Of a DNA stretch of 7,406 nt, positions 1-5,915 are shown piece by piece. The notes beneath the pieces are model-generated. The model did not search any database and had not been told where the DNA came from. It was given only the letters and a program-made list of their open reading frames with translations. The DNA is from Clostridia bacterium (lineage in GTDB: Bacteria > Bacillota > Clostridia > TANB77 > CAG-508). The stretch spans positions 1 through 7,406 of the forward strand of contig JAAVXQ010000041.1 in assembly GCA_022790685.1 (NCBI GenBank). The letters run 5' to 3'. Position numbers and translations under genes: made by a program. Each line of letters begins with the position of its first letter. The stretch's first letter is position 1.

Positions 1-1
1 A

Positions 2-61
2 AAAGCTTGTCAAGAGTTTACATATGAATTTATAAAGACATATATAAATAATATGAATTAA
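2..61 (+). CDS. possible C-terminal end of an upstream gene (partial)
   Basis: Reading from base 2, an open frame of 19 codons runs into the window and ends at TAA (59-61). It would encode a short tail containing CQEFTYEFIKTYINNMN, which looks like an amphipathic C-terminal helix. The other two forward frames stop sooner. The stop lies 29 bases before the next start codon, and that gap holds a ribosome binding site but no terminator, so this would be the preceding gene of the same operon. Too little is present to name a product, and a 19-codon open frame in A+T-rich DNA can be chance. Confidence 0.35.
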   Translation, partial: KACQEFTYEFIKTYINNMN

Positions 62-90
62 GGTGCAAATAAAATATAAAAGGAAATAAT

Positions 91-1335
91 ATGAAAGTAA
101 TAGTTATAGGTGGTGGACCAGCGGGCATAATTTCTGCAATAGCAGCTTCAAAAAAAGGAGATAAAGTTGTTATATTAGAAAGAAATAAAGCATTAGGAAG
201 AAAATTACTAATAACAGGCAAAGGCAGATGCAATATAACAAGTGCATTAGATATAAATGAGTTTATACAAAATGTTCCAGGAAATGGTAGATTTTTATAT
301 AGTGCATTTCAAAGTTTTACAAATATAGATATAATAAACTTATTAAAAGAAAATGGAGTAGAAGTAAAAGAAGAAAGAGGATCGAGAATATTTCCAGTTT
401 CTGATAAAGCAGAAGATGTTTTAAATGCATTTATTAAGGAAATAAAAAAATGCAATATAGAAGTAATGACAGGAGTAAGAGTAAAAAAAATATTAGTAAA
501 AGAAAATATGGCTATTGGAGTAGAAACTGAAGCTAAAAATAAAATTTTAGCTGATAAAGTAATACTCGCAACAGGAGGAAAAAGCTATTCTATAACAGGA
601 TCTACAGGTGATGGCTATGAAATGGCAAGAGAACTAGGACATAATATAATTAAAGTGCAAGGTTCGCTAGTTCCTTTAGAGGCAGAACCTCGAATATGTC
701 AGAATATGCAAGGATTATCTTTAAAAAATGTAAAAATTATAATAAAAGATGTAAGTTCAAATAAAAATATTTATGAAGATTTTGGAGAAATGCTATTTAC
801 ACATTTTGGAGTAAGTGGTCCAACGATTCTTAGCAGTTCGGCACATTTATTAAGATATAGAAATATAAAGGAATTACTTAAAAATAATAGCATAAAATTA
901 TATATAGACATAAAGCCAGCACTTACTTTAGAAGAACTAGACTTAAGAGTAAGAAGAGATTTTGAAGAATTTAAGAATAAAGAATTTAAAAATAGTTTAG
1001 ATAAATTATTACCTAAAAAAATGATAAAAGAATTTATAACAAGAACTAATATAGATGAATTAAAAAAGGTTAATGAAATAACTAAACAAGAAAGAAAAAG
1101 AATTGTAGAATTGCTGAAAAGATTTGATATATCTATAAAGGGTTTTAGGCCTGTAGAAGAAGCTATTATTACAGCAGGAGGAATTGATACGAAACAAATA
1201 GATCCAAAGACAATGGAATCTAAAATAATTAAAGGATTGTTTTTTGCAGGAGAAATTATTGATGTAGATGCGTATACTGGTGGATTTAACCTACAAATAG
1301 CATATTCAACAGGATATGTAGCTGGAAGTAACTAA
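91..1335 (+). CDS. NAD(P)/FAD-dependent oxidoreductase, BaiN/HI0933 (YhiN) family
   Basis: A cytoplasmic flavoprotein of 414 residues, the normal full length for the HI0933/BaiN family. The N-terminus has the FAD-binding Rossmann motif GGGPAG (residues 7-12), followed by an acidic strand end (LER, about 29-31) and the family signature GRKLLITGKGRCNIT (36-50). A second nucleotide-binding element, ATGGKSY, follows about residue 160. The C-terminal FAD-closing block is intact, with TAGGID (361-366), FAGEIIDVDAYTGGFN (385-400) and a final Q-x-A-x-x-x-G helix. The ATG start has an AAAAGGA ribosome binding site about 8 bases upstream and places the Rossmann strand at the very N-terminus, as expected. 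Members have been linked to bile-acid dehydroxylation (BaiN) or annotated as aminoacetone oxidases, but most are uncharacterised housekeeping flavoproteins, so the true substrate is unknown. No promoter is visible in the short gap before it. It is probably co-transcribed with whatever lies upstream and with yigZ 34 bases downstream. Confidence 0.9.
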   Translation: MKVIVIGGGPAGIISAIAASKKGDKVVILERNKALGRKLLITGKGRCNITSALDINEFIQNVPGNGRFLYSAFQSFTNIDIINLLKENGVEVKEERGSRIFPVSDKAEDVLNAFIKEIKKCNIEVMTGVRVKKILVKENMAIGVETEAKNKILADKVILATGGKSYSITGSTGDGYEMARELGHNIIKVQGSLVPLEAEPRICQNMQGLSLKNVKIIIKDVSSNKNIYEDFGEMLFTHFGVSGPTILSSSAHLLRYRNIKELLKNNSIKLYIDIKPALTLEELDLRVRRDFEEFKNKEFKNSLDKLLPKKMIKEFITRTNIDELKKVNEITKQERKRIVELLKRFDISIKGFRPVEEAIITAGGIDTKQIDPKTMESKIIKGLFFAGEIIDVDAYTGGFNLQIAYSTGYVAGSN

Positions 1336-1369
1336 TAAGAAGTAACTTAGAAAACATGGGAGAAAGATG

Positions 1370-1996
1370 ATGTTTAAAACTATAAATGAAAATGTTTCAG
1401 GAGAGATATTAGAGAAGAAATCCAAATTTATTGCAAATGTTTTTTATATAGAAACTGTAGAAGAGGCAGAAAATATAATTAAAGAAATAAAGAAAAAACA
1501 TATACTTGCTAGACATAACTGCTATGCATTTAGTGTTATGACAAAAGATGGAATTATAAATAGATTTAGTGATGATGGAGAACCATCTGGAACTGCAGGA
1601 TCACCTATGTTAAATATAATTACTTCTAAAAACTTGACTAATATATTAGTAGTAGTTACAAGGTATTTTGGAGGAATTCTATTAGGAACAGGAGGATTAG
1701 TAAGAGCATATACTGGTGCTTTTTTGGAAACTTTGGAACAAACAAAAGAAATTTATAAGGAACTTGGAGTAAATAGCAAAATAGTAGTAAGATATTCAGA
1801 TTTAGAAAAGCTAAAATATTATTTAAAACAAAATAATATTGAAATTGAAAATATCGATTATAGTGAAAATATTAATGTGTTTATAAATCTTACCAGGGAA
1901 CAATATAAATGTATGATAGATAAAAAAGAAGATTTTAATTTTTTAATATTAAATAGTGAGATAATTAAAGAAAAATATATTATTATAGATAAATAA
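1370..1996 (+). CDS. yigZ: YigZ/IMPACT family protein (UPF0029 + DUF1949)
   Basis: A protein of about 208 residues, the usual length for bacterial YigZ (YvyE in Bacillus). Numbering from the upstream Met, the N-terminal IMPACT/UPF0029 domain shows ARHNCYAF (48-55), the loop FSDDGEPSGTAGSP (67-80) and the signature RYFGGILLGTGGLVRAY (99-115). The remaining ~75 residues match the position of the C-terminal DUF1949 ferredoxin-like domain. Eukaryotic IMPACT regulates Gcn2. The bacterial proteins are thought to bind nucleic acid or ribosomes, but no firm biochemical role is established. Two adjacent ATG codons occur, at 1367 and 1370. The GGGAG ribosome binding site (1358-1362) is 4 bases from the first and 7 from the second, so 1370 is preferred, although 1367 (209 aa) is possible. 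It lies 34 bases after the flavoprotein gene with no terminator between, suggesting one transcript that ends at the hairpin directly after its stop codon. Confidence 0.92.
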   Translation: MFKTINENVSGEILEKKSKFIANVFYIETVEEAENIIKEIKKKHILARHNCYAFSVMTKDGIINRFSDDGEPSGTAGSPMLNIITSKNLTNILVVVTRYFGGILLGTGGLVRAYTGAFLETLEQTKEIYKELGVNSKIVVRYSDLEKLKYYLKQNNIEIENIDYSENINVFINLTREQYKCMIDKKEDFNFLILNSEIIKEKYIIIDK

Positions 1997-2050
1997 AAAT
2001 AAAAAAGATAGTATTTTAAAGGTTTATTTTACATACTATCTTTTTTATTT
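1997..2050. terminator. bidirectional Rho-independent terminator between yigZ and spo0A
   Basis: An uninterrupted 18-bp inverted repeat pairs 1997-2014 with 2033-2050, around a core of GATAGTA/TACTATC. The loop is 18 bases (2015-2032). The arm on each side carries six T residues in the direction of transcription (AAAAAAGATAGTA ... TACTATCTTTTTT). It can therefore end the yigZ transcript on the plus strand and the spo0A transcript on the minus strand. It begins directly after the yigZ stop codon and lies about 43 bases beyond the spo0A stop. Confidence 0.88.
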
Positions 2051-2092
2051 ATATAATTTAGGGTAAATTTTAGATTTATTCTAATATAAATT

Positions 2093-2905
2093 TTATGCTG
2101 ATTTAATTTCTAGTCTTAATTTATCAGCAATCATGGCAATAAATTCTGAATTAGTAGGTTTTCCTTTATTAGAAGAAACAGTATATCCAAATATACTATC
2201 TACAGTTTCTAACTGACCTCTAGACCAAGCTACTTCTATTGCATGGCGAATTGCTCGTTCTACTCTTGATGCAGTTGTTTTATATTTTTTAGCTAAGTCT
2301 GGATAAAGTTGTTTTGTAATTTGATTAATAATTTCAATGTTGTCAACTACCATCATAATGCCATCTCTTAAATATTGGTATCCTTTAATATGTGCAGGAA
2401 CCCCAACTTCATGGATTATATTTGTTACCATAGCTTCTAAATTTGTTTCTTTATTTATTCCTGAATTTACATCAATATATGAATTTTTTGAATCTTTTGC
2501 TAAAAAGTTTGCTTGATTAAGTGGAGCTTTTTTTGTTAGTTCTCTTATACGTTTTATTAATACATCCATTTCGAAGGGTTTTAGAATATAATATTGTGCA
2601 CCTAAGTTAATAGCTTGAGTTGTGACTCTGTCTTGTCCAACAGCAGATAGCATTATACAAATAGGAAGAGTGGTAAGATTAGAATTGTTTAATTTTTCTA
2701 ATACACCAATTCCATCTAAGTGTGGCATAATGACATCTAATATAGCTATATCAGGTTTTACCTCCAAAATTTTATCAAATGCGTCTAAACCATCTTTTGC
2801 TGTTGCGATAACCTCCATATCTTCTTGTGTGTTTAAATATGTAACTAGTGTTGAAACAAAATCTAAATTATCATCTGCAATAAGTATTTTGATTTTTTCT
2901 TTCAA
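2093..2905 (-). CDS. spo0A: Spo0A, master response regulator of sporulation
   Basis: A 270-residue two-domain response regulator, standard length for Spo0A. The receiver domain (about 1-122) has the acidic pocket DD (11-12), the phospho-acceptor Asp57 in AILDVIMPHLDG, the switch residue Ser87 in LSAVG and Lys109 in LKPFE. After a variable linker (about 123-152), the Spo0A effector domain (about 153-266) contains the family-defining DNA-recognition helix SRVERAIRHAIEVAWSRG (213-230) and the block GYTVSSNKGKPTNSEFIAMIAD (240-261; key residues GYTVS and KPTNSEFIA). Phosphorylated Spo0A binds 0A boxes and starts sporulation. The start codon is TTG (2905-2903), chosen because AGGAGG (2913-2918) sits exactly 7 bases upstream and the receiver domain begins at once; no ATG is available nearby. 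In many spore formers spo0A follows spoIVB. Here its upstream side is a divergent ECF sigma gene, so it is transcribed alone from its own promoters and ends at the shared terminator. Confidence 0.98.
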   Translation of the reverse strand: MKEKIKILIADDNLDFVSTLVTYLNTQEDMEVIATAKDGLDAFDKILEVKPDIAILDVIMPHLDGIGVLEKLNNSNLTTLPICIMLSAVGQDRVTTQAINLGAQYYILKPFEMDVLIKRIRELTKKAPLNQANFLAKDSKNSYIDVNSGINKETNLEAMVTNIIHEVGVPAHIKGYQYLRDGIMMVVDNIEIINQITKQLYPDLAKKYKTTASRVERAIRHAIEVAWSRGQLETVDSIFGYTVSSNKGKPTNSEFIAMIADKLRLEIKSA

Positions 2906-2927
2906 AATAATCCCTCCTTAAATAATG

Positions 2928-2941
2928 TGTAAATATTTACA
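2928..2941. promoter_or_regulatory. perfect 14-bp palindrome in the spo0A leader (candidate operator)
   Basis: TGTAAATATTTACA is identical to its reverse complement over all 14 bases. It lies just downstream of the proximal spo0A -10 element, covering the predicted start point to about +14, and 8-9 bases upstream of the ribosome binding site. This is a typical position for a repressor roadblock. It matches the degenerate CcpA cre pattern (TGWNANCGNTNWCA) at every position except the central CG, which is TA here, so a LacI-family-type half-site arrangement is possible but not proven. As RNA it would form only a weak A/U stem. Confidence 0.4.
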
Positions 2942-2947
2942 AAAAAG

Positions 2948-2976
2948 ATTATATTATTATAAAAAAAAATATGCAA
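2948..2976 (-). promoter_or_regulatory. proximal spo0A promoter (SigA-type)
   Basis: Read on the minus strand, TTGCAT (2976-2971) is followed after exactly 17 bases by a perfect TATAAT (2953-2948). The predicted start point is near 2941, giving a leader of about 36 bases. The -35 hexamer is weak (TTG matches only) and the spacer is a T-rich tract, so the call rests mainly on the -10 element and the spacing; A+T-rich DNA produces such matches by chance. Confidence 0.45.
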
Positions 2977-3006
2977 TAAAAAGTCGCTAAACTACCTAAT
3001 TTTCGT

Positions 3007-3031
3007 ATTATAATATTCAACAAAATTCGAC
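3007..3031 (-). promoter_or_regulatory. distal spo0A promoter with -35 region overlapped by a 0A box
   Basis: On the minus strand a perfect TATAAT (3012-3007) is preceded, with a 17-base spacer, by a poor -35 hexamer GTATGT (3036-3031 by position; the hexamer ends inside the 0A box). A good -10, a poor -35 and an activator site over the -35 region together match Spo0A-activated SigA promoters. The predicted start is near 3000, about 95 bases upstream of the TTG start codon, so the leader includes the proximal promoter and the palindrome. Confidence 0.5.
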
Positions 3032-3032
3032 A
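3026..3032 (-). promoter_or_regulatory. 0A box (Spo0A-binding site)
   Basis: TGTCGAA on the minus strand (TTCGACA on plus) is a 7/7 match to the Spo0A binding consensus TGNCGAA. It is centred about 30 bases upstream of the predicted start of the distal spo0A promoter, which suggests direct autoregulation. A weaker site with the CGAA core (5/7) lies at 3002-3008, just past the -10 element. The full-consensus box also lies about 50 bases upstream of the housekeeping -35 of the divergent sigma gene, so it could affect both directions. Confidence 0.6.
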
Positions 3033-3082
3033 TACTTAAATTCATATTTAATAAGTAAGTATAAGAATAAAGACTGATAATA

Positions 3083-3111
3083 TTGCAGAAGAAAAGTCAT
3101 ATTGTTATAAT
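3083..3111 (+). promoter_or_regulatory. SigA-type promoter of the ECF sigma operon
   Basis: TTGCAG (3083-3088), a 17-base spacer and a perfect TATAAT (3106-3111) preceded by TGT (3103-3105), which is an extended -10. The predicted start is near 3118, giving a leader of about 65 bases. The weak -35 is compensated by the extended -10. It would provide basal expression of the sigma operon. Confidence 0.55.
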
Positions 3112-3133
3112 TTTTTTAAGAAATATAGAAAAA

Positions 3134-3162
3134 TGAAACCAAAAGCACTTCTAAGTTGTATT
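3134..3162 (+). promoter_or_regulatory. candidate ECF-type autoregulatory promoter
   Basis: TGAAAC (3134-3139, followed by C) is the classic -35 motif of ECF sigma factors in Firmicutes (SigW, SigM, SigX, SigV type). After 17 bases comes TGTATT (3157-3162), one base off the usual CGTA/CGTC core of the -10. The predicted start falls a few bases before the ribosome binding site AGGAGG (3173-3178), giving a very short leader. Location directly upstream of an ECF gene supports autoregulation. The -10 match is imperfect. Confidence 0.45.
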
Positions 3163-3183
3163 AATAATAGATAGGAGGATATT

Positions 3184-3660
3184 ATGCAAAAACAAACAGA
3201 TATAGATGAAATTGTAGAAAAATATTCAGATATGGTTTATAGAATTGCCCTAACAAGATGCCAAAGTATTGAAAATGCAGAAGATATTTTTCAAGAAGTT
3301 TTTATGAAATATAGTGAAAGAGCACCTGTATTTGAAAACTGTGAACATGAAAAGGCTTGGTTTATACGTGTTACAATAAACCTAAGTAAGAATATAAGAA
3401 AATCTGTATGGAATAAACGTGTTACCAATCTAGAGGATAATATAATTTTAGAAAATGATAATAAAAAGGAAATTTTCGAGATAGTTTCTAAGCTTCCTAA
3501 AAATTATAAAACAGTAATATATTTATTCTATTATGAAGGATATAAAGTAAAAGAGATTTCAAAACTAATGAAAACAAGCGAAGGCACAATAAAGACATGG
3601 CTATTTAGAGCAAGAGAAATGCTAAAAGAGAAAATAGAAGGAGGGTTTGAAAATGAATAA
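3184..3660 (+). CDS. ECF-type RNA polymerase sigma factor (sigma-70 family)
   Basis: A 158-residue protein with only sigma regions 2 and 4, the definition of the ECF group. Region 2 spans about 9-75: KYSDMVYRIALTRC (region 2.1), then the core-binding helix NAEDIFQEVFMKY (31-43) and the KAWFIRVTINLSKN segment (57-70) that contacts the -10 DNA. A short linker (about 76-97) precedes region 4 (about 98-150), with LPKNYKTVIYLFYYEG and the helix-turn-helix VKEISKLMKTSEGTIKTWLFRA (122-143; key KEIS, SEGTIKTWL, RAR). It directs RNA polymerase to a small regulon, probably for envelope stress or a surface signal. The ATG follows AGGAGG by 5 bases. The gene overlaps the start of the beta-propeller gene by 8 bases, which implies translational coupling and a sigma/anti-sigma relation. 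I cannot assign it to a named ECF such as SigW or SigV. Confidence 0.95.
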   Translation: MQKQTDIDEIVEKYSDMVYRIALTRCQSIENAEDIFQEVFMKYSERAPVFENCEHEKAWFIRVTINLSKNIRKSVWNKRVTNLEDNIILENDNKKEIFEIVSKLPKNYKTVIYLFYYEGYKVKEISKLMKTSEGTIKTWLFRAREMLKEKIEGGFENE

Positions 3661-5680
3661 AGATAATTATAAAAAAGCTATTAATGAAGTTCATGCAAGT
3701 AAAGACTTAAAAGAGAAGACAATAAATAAAATAAAAGAAAAAAAGAGTAACAAAATAGTTTATATAAGATTGATATCAAGTGTTGCAGTTTTTGCATTAA
3801 TATTTTCTATAGGAATATTTGAACTTAATTATTTAAAGAGAAATAATATTTCTGATGATAATAAATATACAATGGGAAATAATGATAAAATACAAATTGC
3901 AAAAGAAAAAAATGATTTACCAAGATTTAAAAGCATGGAAGAACTAAAAAATGTTTTAAAAGAAAATTATGATATAAAAAGAGAAACTATGGTAGAAGAT
4001 AGTGTACAGATAGAAAGCAGTGATATTAAAGAAAAAAGCACATCAAAAATAGACTATTCTACTACAAATATACAAGTAGAAAATGTTGATGAAGCAGATA
4101 CTGTAAAGACAGATGGAGAGTTTATTTATTATGTTGTAGGAAATAAAGTTATTATAATAAATGCAGAAGAAATGAAAGAAATTTCAACAATTGAAATTTC
4201 TAAAGAAAAAGAAAGATTTAGTCCAAGAGAAATATTTATAAAAGAAAATAAATTAATAGTTTTAGGAAATTATTATAAATATGAAGAAAATATAGAAAAT
4301 AGTACAGCTAAAAGAAGTGATGTATATTATGATATAGCCAGAATAAAGACTACTACTATGGCTAAAGCCATAGTATATGATGTTTCTGATAAAGAAAACT
4401 TAAAAGTTATTAGAGAAGTATGTTTAGATGGAAATTATATTAATTCCAGAATGATAGGAGATAATATATATTTTATTAGTACTAAGTCAGTATATTATTA
4501 TGAAGGAATAAAAGATGAGGATATTCTTCCATTAGTTAAAGATTCTTTAGAAACAAAAGAAGCAAAAACTGTAAATTATTCAGATATAGTATATTTTAAA
4601 GATACAGACTATAATAGTTATATGCTAGTAGGAGGTTTTAATATTAATAATAGCGAGCCTCTTAATATAGAAACTTTTTGGGGAGCAAGTAGCCAAATAT
4701 ATGCAAGCGAAAAAAACTTATATATAACTAAAACGAATTATAGTGATTATAGGGACTATTATAAATCAAAAACTACTATATATAAATTTGACTTAAATAA
4801 TTCACATATTTCTTTAAAGGCTAAGGGTGAAGTAGAAGGATATTTAAATAATCAATTTTCAATGGATGAATATGAAGGAAAGCTACGAGTAGCAACAAAC
4901 ATCAGAATAAAAGAGGAGGCTGAGGAAAATATTCAAAATGATGAAGAAGATATAAATACTTTTAAACAAACTATTGATGGAAATAGATTATATGTATTAG
5001 ATGAGGAACTAAAAGAAATCGGAAGAATAGATAATTTGGCAAAAGACGAAAAAATATATGCAGTTAGATTTATAGGTAAGTATGGGTATATTGTTACATT
5101 TAAACAAATAGATCCATTATTTGTAATAGATTTATCTGATCCTACAAATCCACAAATAAAGGGTGAGCTTAAAATTCCAGGATATAGTGCATATTTACAT
5201 CCATATGATGAAAATCATATAATTGGAATTGGATATAATACAAAAGATAATGGCTATGGAGGAATTACTAATTATAATATGAAAATGTCAATGTTTGATG
5301 TCTCAGATGCAGAAAACCCAAAAGAAATATTTAATATTGATATAGGTAACTCTTATACTTATTCAGATATATTATACAATCATAAATCATTATTTTATAA
5401 AAAGGCTGATAATCTAATTGGAATTACTGTGGGAAGTAATGGAAAAAATACTTTTGAATTATTTAAGATTGATTTAGAAAAAGGATTTGAAGAATATGGA
5501 AGAATTACAGGTGAGAATATTAATAGTATAGAAAGAACAATATATATTGAAAATACTTTATATTCACTTGGATATAAAAATATTATCTCATATAATTTGG
5601 AAAATCTTCAGAAAATCAAAGAACTAGAAATAGAACATAGCATAGATGAAGGAATATATGATCTATATTATGCTGAATAA
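3653..5680 (+). CDS. membrane-anchored beta-propeller protein, putative anti-sigma/sensor partner of the ECF sigma factor
   Basis: A 675-residue protein. The ATG at 3653 is chosen because GGAGGG (3640-3645) lies 7 bases upstream; an in-frame TTG at 3647 is too close to that site. Residues 1-34 form a charged, lysine-rich segment (HASKDLKEKTINKIKEK, 14-30) like the short cytoplasmic heads of Firmicutes anti-sigma factors. Residues about 35-56 are one membrane helix (SSVAVFALIFSIGIF). The rest should lie outside the cell. From about residue 135 it matches the secreted beta-propeller family (PF09826/COG4880): TTNIQVENVDEADTVKTDG (137-155), then repeated blade-edge motifs DVSDKEN (243), DLSDPTNP (493) and DVSDAENP (549), and the typical AVRFIGKYGYIVTFKQIDP and YLHPYDENHIIGIGY stretches. 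No cysteines or protease motifs stand out. It is co-transcribed and overlapping with the sigma gene, so the head probably holds the sigma factor while the propeller senses an envelope ligand. The propeller family call is firm; the anti-sigma role is inferred from topology and context. Confidence 0.88.
   Translation: MNKDNYKKAINEVHASKDLKEKTINKIKEKKSNKIVYIRLISSVAVFALIFSIGIFELNYLKRNNISDDNKYTMGNNDKIQIAKEKNDLPRFKSMEELKNVLKENYDIKRETMVEDSVQIESSDIKEKSTSKIDYSTTNIQVENVDEADTVKTDGEFIYYVVGNKVIIINAEEMKEISTIEISKEKERFSPREIFIKENKLIVLGNYYKYEENIENSTAKRSDVYYDIARIKTTTMAKAIVYDVSDKENLKVIREVCLDGNYINSRMIGDNIYFISTKSVYYYEGIKDEDILPLVKDSLETKEAKTVNYSDIVYFKDTDYNSYMLVGGFNINNSEPLNIETFWGASSQIYASEKNLYITKTNYSDYRDYYKSKTTIYKFDLNNSHISLKAKGEVEGYLNNQFSMDEYEGKLRVATNIRIKEEAEENIQNDEEDINTFKQTIDGNRLYVLDEELKEIGRIDNLAKDEKIYAVRFIGKYGYIVTFKQIDPLFVIDLSDPTNPQIKGELKIPGYSAYLHPYDENHIIGIGYNTKDNGYGGITNYNMKMSMFDVSDAENPKEIFNIDIGNSYTYSDILYNHKSLFYKKADNLIGITVGSNGKNTFELFKIDLEKGFEEYGRITGENINSIERTIYIENTLYSLGYKNIISYNLENLQKIKELEIEHSIDEGIYDLYYAE
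4177..4201. repeat. perfect 11-bp inverted repeat inside the beta-propeller gene
   Basis: AGAAATTTCAA (4177-4187) and TTGAAATTTCT (4191-4201) are exact reverse complements around a 3-base CAA loop. It is entirely coding (KEISTIEIS) and would form a tight hairpin in the mRNA. It may be chance in A+T-rich sequence. Confidence 0.5.
4354..4375. repeat. perfect 10-bp inverted repeat inside the beta-propeller gene
   Basis: TACTATGGCT (4354-4363) pairs exactly with AGCCATAGTA (4366-4375) across only two bases. With four G/C pairs per arm it is among the more G+C-rich inverted repeats of the gene. It is coding (TTMAKAIVY). No T-run follows, so it is not a terminator. Confidence 0.5.
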
Positions 5681-5691
5681 AAATAAATGTT

Positions 5692-5727
5692 AAAACGCAT
5701 TGAAATATTATTTTAATGCGTTTTTTT
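5692..5727 (+). terminator. Rho-independent terminator of the sigma/beta-propeller operon
   Basis: AAAACGCATT (5692-5701) pairs with AATGCGTTTT (5715-5724). The stem continues inward through one G-U and three A-U pairs to a 5-base loop (5706-5710), and a run of seven T residues follows (5721-5727). It starts 11 bases past the beta-propeller stop codon and closes the two-gene operon. Confidence 0.92.
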
Positions 5728-5856
5728 GGTAAAGATGCTTTATAAAAGAGAGAAATGTATGAGATTTTATATAAAGATAAAGTCTATTAAAATTGGATTT
5801 TGTAGAAAAGGTTACACGTATTTTTATTGAATGCAAAAAAACATATATTTTATATA

Positions 5857-5885
5857 TTGAAAAAGAAATGAATTATTATTATAAT
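5857..5885 (+). promoter_or_regulatory. SigA-type promoter of the pilin-like gene and deoD
   Basis: TTGAAA (5857-5862; 5/6 match), exactly 17 bases, then a perfect TATAAT (5880-5885). The predicted start near 5892 leaves a leader of about 24 bases before the ATG at 5916, with AAAGGAGAG (5903-5911) as ribosome binding site. It lies in the 235-base gap behind the operon terminator; the rest of that gap (about 5728-5856) shows nothing else I can support. Confidence 0.7.
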
Positions 5886-5915
5886 TGATAAAAATAGATA
5901 ATAAAGGAGAGTTTT

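Noticed and set aside
30..233. 67-codon minus-strand open frame opposite the flavoprotein N-terminus
   Set aside because: Antisense to the conserved FAD-binding region and low in complexity; a by-product of base composition.
2622..2921. 99-codon plus-strand open frame opposite the start of spo0A
   Set aside because: It lies antisense to the highly conserved Spo0A receiver domain, has no ribosome binding site I can see, and its translation resembles no family.
2928..2941. GlnR/TnrA site
   Set aside because: The half-sites TGTAA and TTACA fit, but they are separated by 4 bases instead of the 7 required.
2983..2989. additional 0A box (TAGCGAC on the minus strand)
   Set aside because: Two mismatches to TGNCGAA, including the last A; too weak to claim.
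3013..3040. SigH promoter for spo0A
   Set aside because: GTTGAATAT (3021-3013, minus strand) fits the SigH -10, but no AGGA-type -35 is found 12-14 bases upstream, so only the SigA/0A-box reading is kept.
3647..3652. TTG at 3647 as start of the beta-propeller protein (677 aa)
   Set aside because: It is only one base from the GGAGGG ribosome binding site, while ATG at 3653 has the ideal 7-base spacing.
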